Part shown: in pieces, positions 5,274 through 5,308 of the stretch | Layout: the number at the start of each line of letters is the position of its first letter | Position numbering within the stretch: the first letter of the stretch is position 1 | Assembly (NCBI GenBank): GCA_013202315.1 | Contig: JABMRZ010000336.1 | Location: 1-5,308, forward strand | Reading direction: 5' to 3' | Source: Candidatus Tariuqbacter arcticus | GTDB taxonomy: Bacteria; Electryoneota; Tariuqbacteria; Tariuqbacterales; Tariuqbacteraceae | DNA length: 5,308 bases | Made by a program: the position numbers and the translations under genes | The notes under the pieces: generated by a model | The model's database searches: none | What the model was told of the DNA's origin: nothing | What the model saw: the letters and a program-made list of their open reading frames with translations, nothing else

Positions 5274-5308
5274 TGTCATTCCAGCATGCTTTTAGCGGGA
5301 ATCCATAC
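5274..5308. repeat. ATTCC...GGAAT dispersed hairpin repeat, cut by the window end
   Basis: ATTCC at 5278-5282 pairs with GGAAT at 5298-5302. GC at 5284-5285 pairs with GC at 5295-5296 after one A-G mismatch, leaving a nine-base loop. On the minus strand it reads GGATTCCCGCTAAAAGCATG and then TGGAATGACA. This is close to a common dispersed repeat of the form ATTCCCGC...GCGGGAATGAC known from many Deltaproteobacteria and candidate-phylum genomes. The right flank runs out of the window. Confidence 0.5.

Larger units (their letters stand above)
4780..5308. other. Repeat-rich gene-poor region downstream of gene 2 (529 bp)
   Basis: No intact gene is convincing here. The stretch is markedly more AT-rich than gene 2 and holds at least three palindromic repeat units, plus one start-less minus-strand reading frame, all listed separately. 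No T-tract hairpin follows the gene 2 stop codon at 4779. The end of that transcript may lie in the structured repeat at 4882-4943 or may depend on Rho. Confidence 0.65.

Noticed and set aside
4795..5308. CRISPR array
   Set aside because: The direct repeats occur only twice and are only 11 bp long; there is no regular repeat-spacer periodicity.

Overview
The window carries two complete protein genes, both on the + strand. Each has its own promoter candidate and its own strong ribosome binding site. They are followed by a gene-poor 3' stretch packed with small repeats. Gene 2 ends in a FlgD-like, type A sorting domain of the type IX secretion (T9SS) kind, with the signature NYPNPFN and a final KKCLLLK. 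Together with the predicted outer-membrane protein encoded by gene 1, this points to a Gram-negative member of the Fibrobacterota-Chlorobiota-Bacteroidota (FCB) assemblage. An uncultured phylum such as Zixibacteria, Marinimicrobia, KSB1 or Cloacimonadota seems likelier than a classical Bacteroidota. That placement is an inference from protein style only; no marker gene is present.

Layout. Positions 1-273 are an AT-rich leader with a good sigma70-type promoter (TTGACT, 17 bp, TAAAAT). A 9-bp inverted repeat has one arm overlapping the -35 box. Positions 274-1404 encode a secreted, probably outer-membrane beta-barrel protein with a charged coiled-coil tail. A textbook intrinsic terminator lies at 1452-1478. 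Positions 1479-1803 hold a second promoter candidate (TAGACA, 17 bp, TATTAT), a palindromic 5' UTR segment and a GGAGG site. Positions 1804-4779 encode a 991-residue secreted multidomain protein. Its N-terminal third is a Porphyromonas-type peptidylarginine deiminase / agmatine deiminase-family domain with the full set of catalytic residues. Two Ig-like domains, an immune-inhibitor-A/MAM-like beta-sandwich, a further beta-rich module and the C-terminal sorting domain follow.

Positions 4780-5308 contain no convincing intact gene. They hold a palindromic element of about 210 bp with terminal inverted repeats and 11-bp flanking direct repeats (MITE-like). Next come a REP-like hairpin, a start-less minus-strand reading frame that may be a gene remnant, and a second hairpin repeat cut by the window edge.

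The two genes appear to be separate transcription units, and nothing in the sequence links them beyond both products being exported. The most notable item is the deiminase: an apparently active, surface-directed peptidylarginine-deiminase-like enzyme with a much longer adhesive or binding tail than Porphyromonas PPAD. No T9SS component, CRISPR array, tRNA or rRNA was seen.
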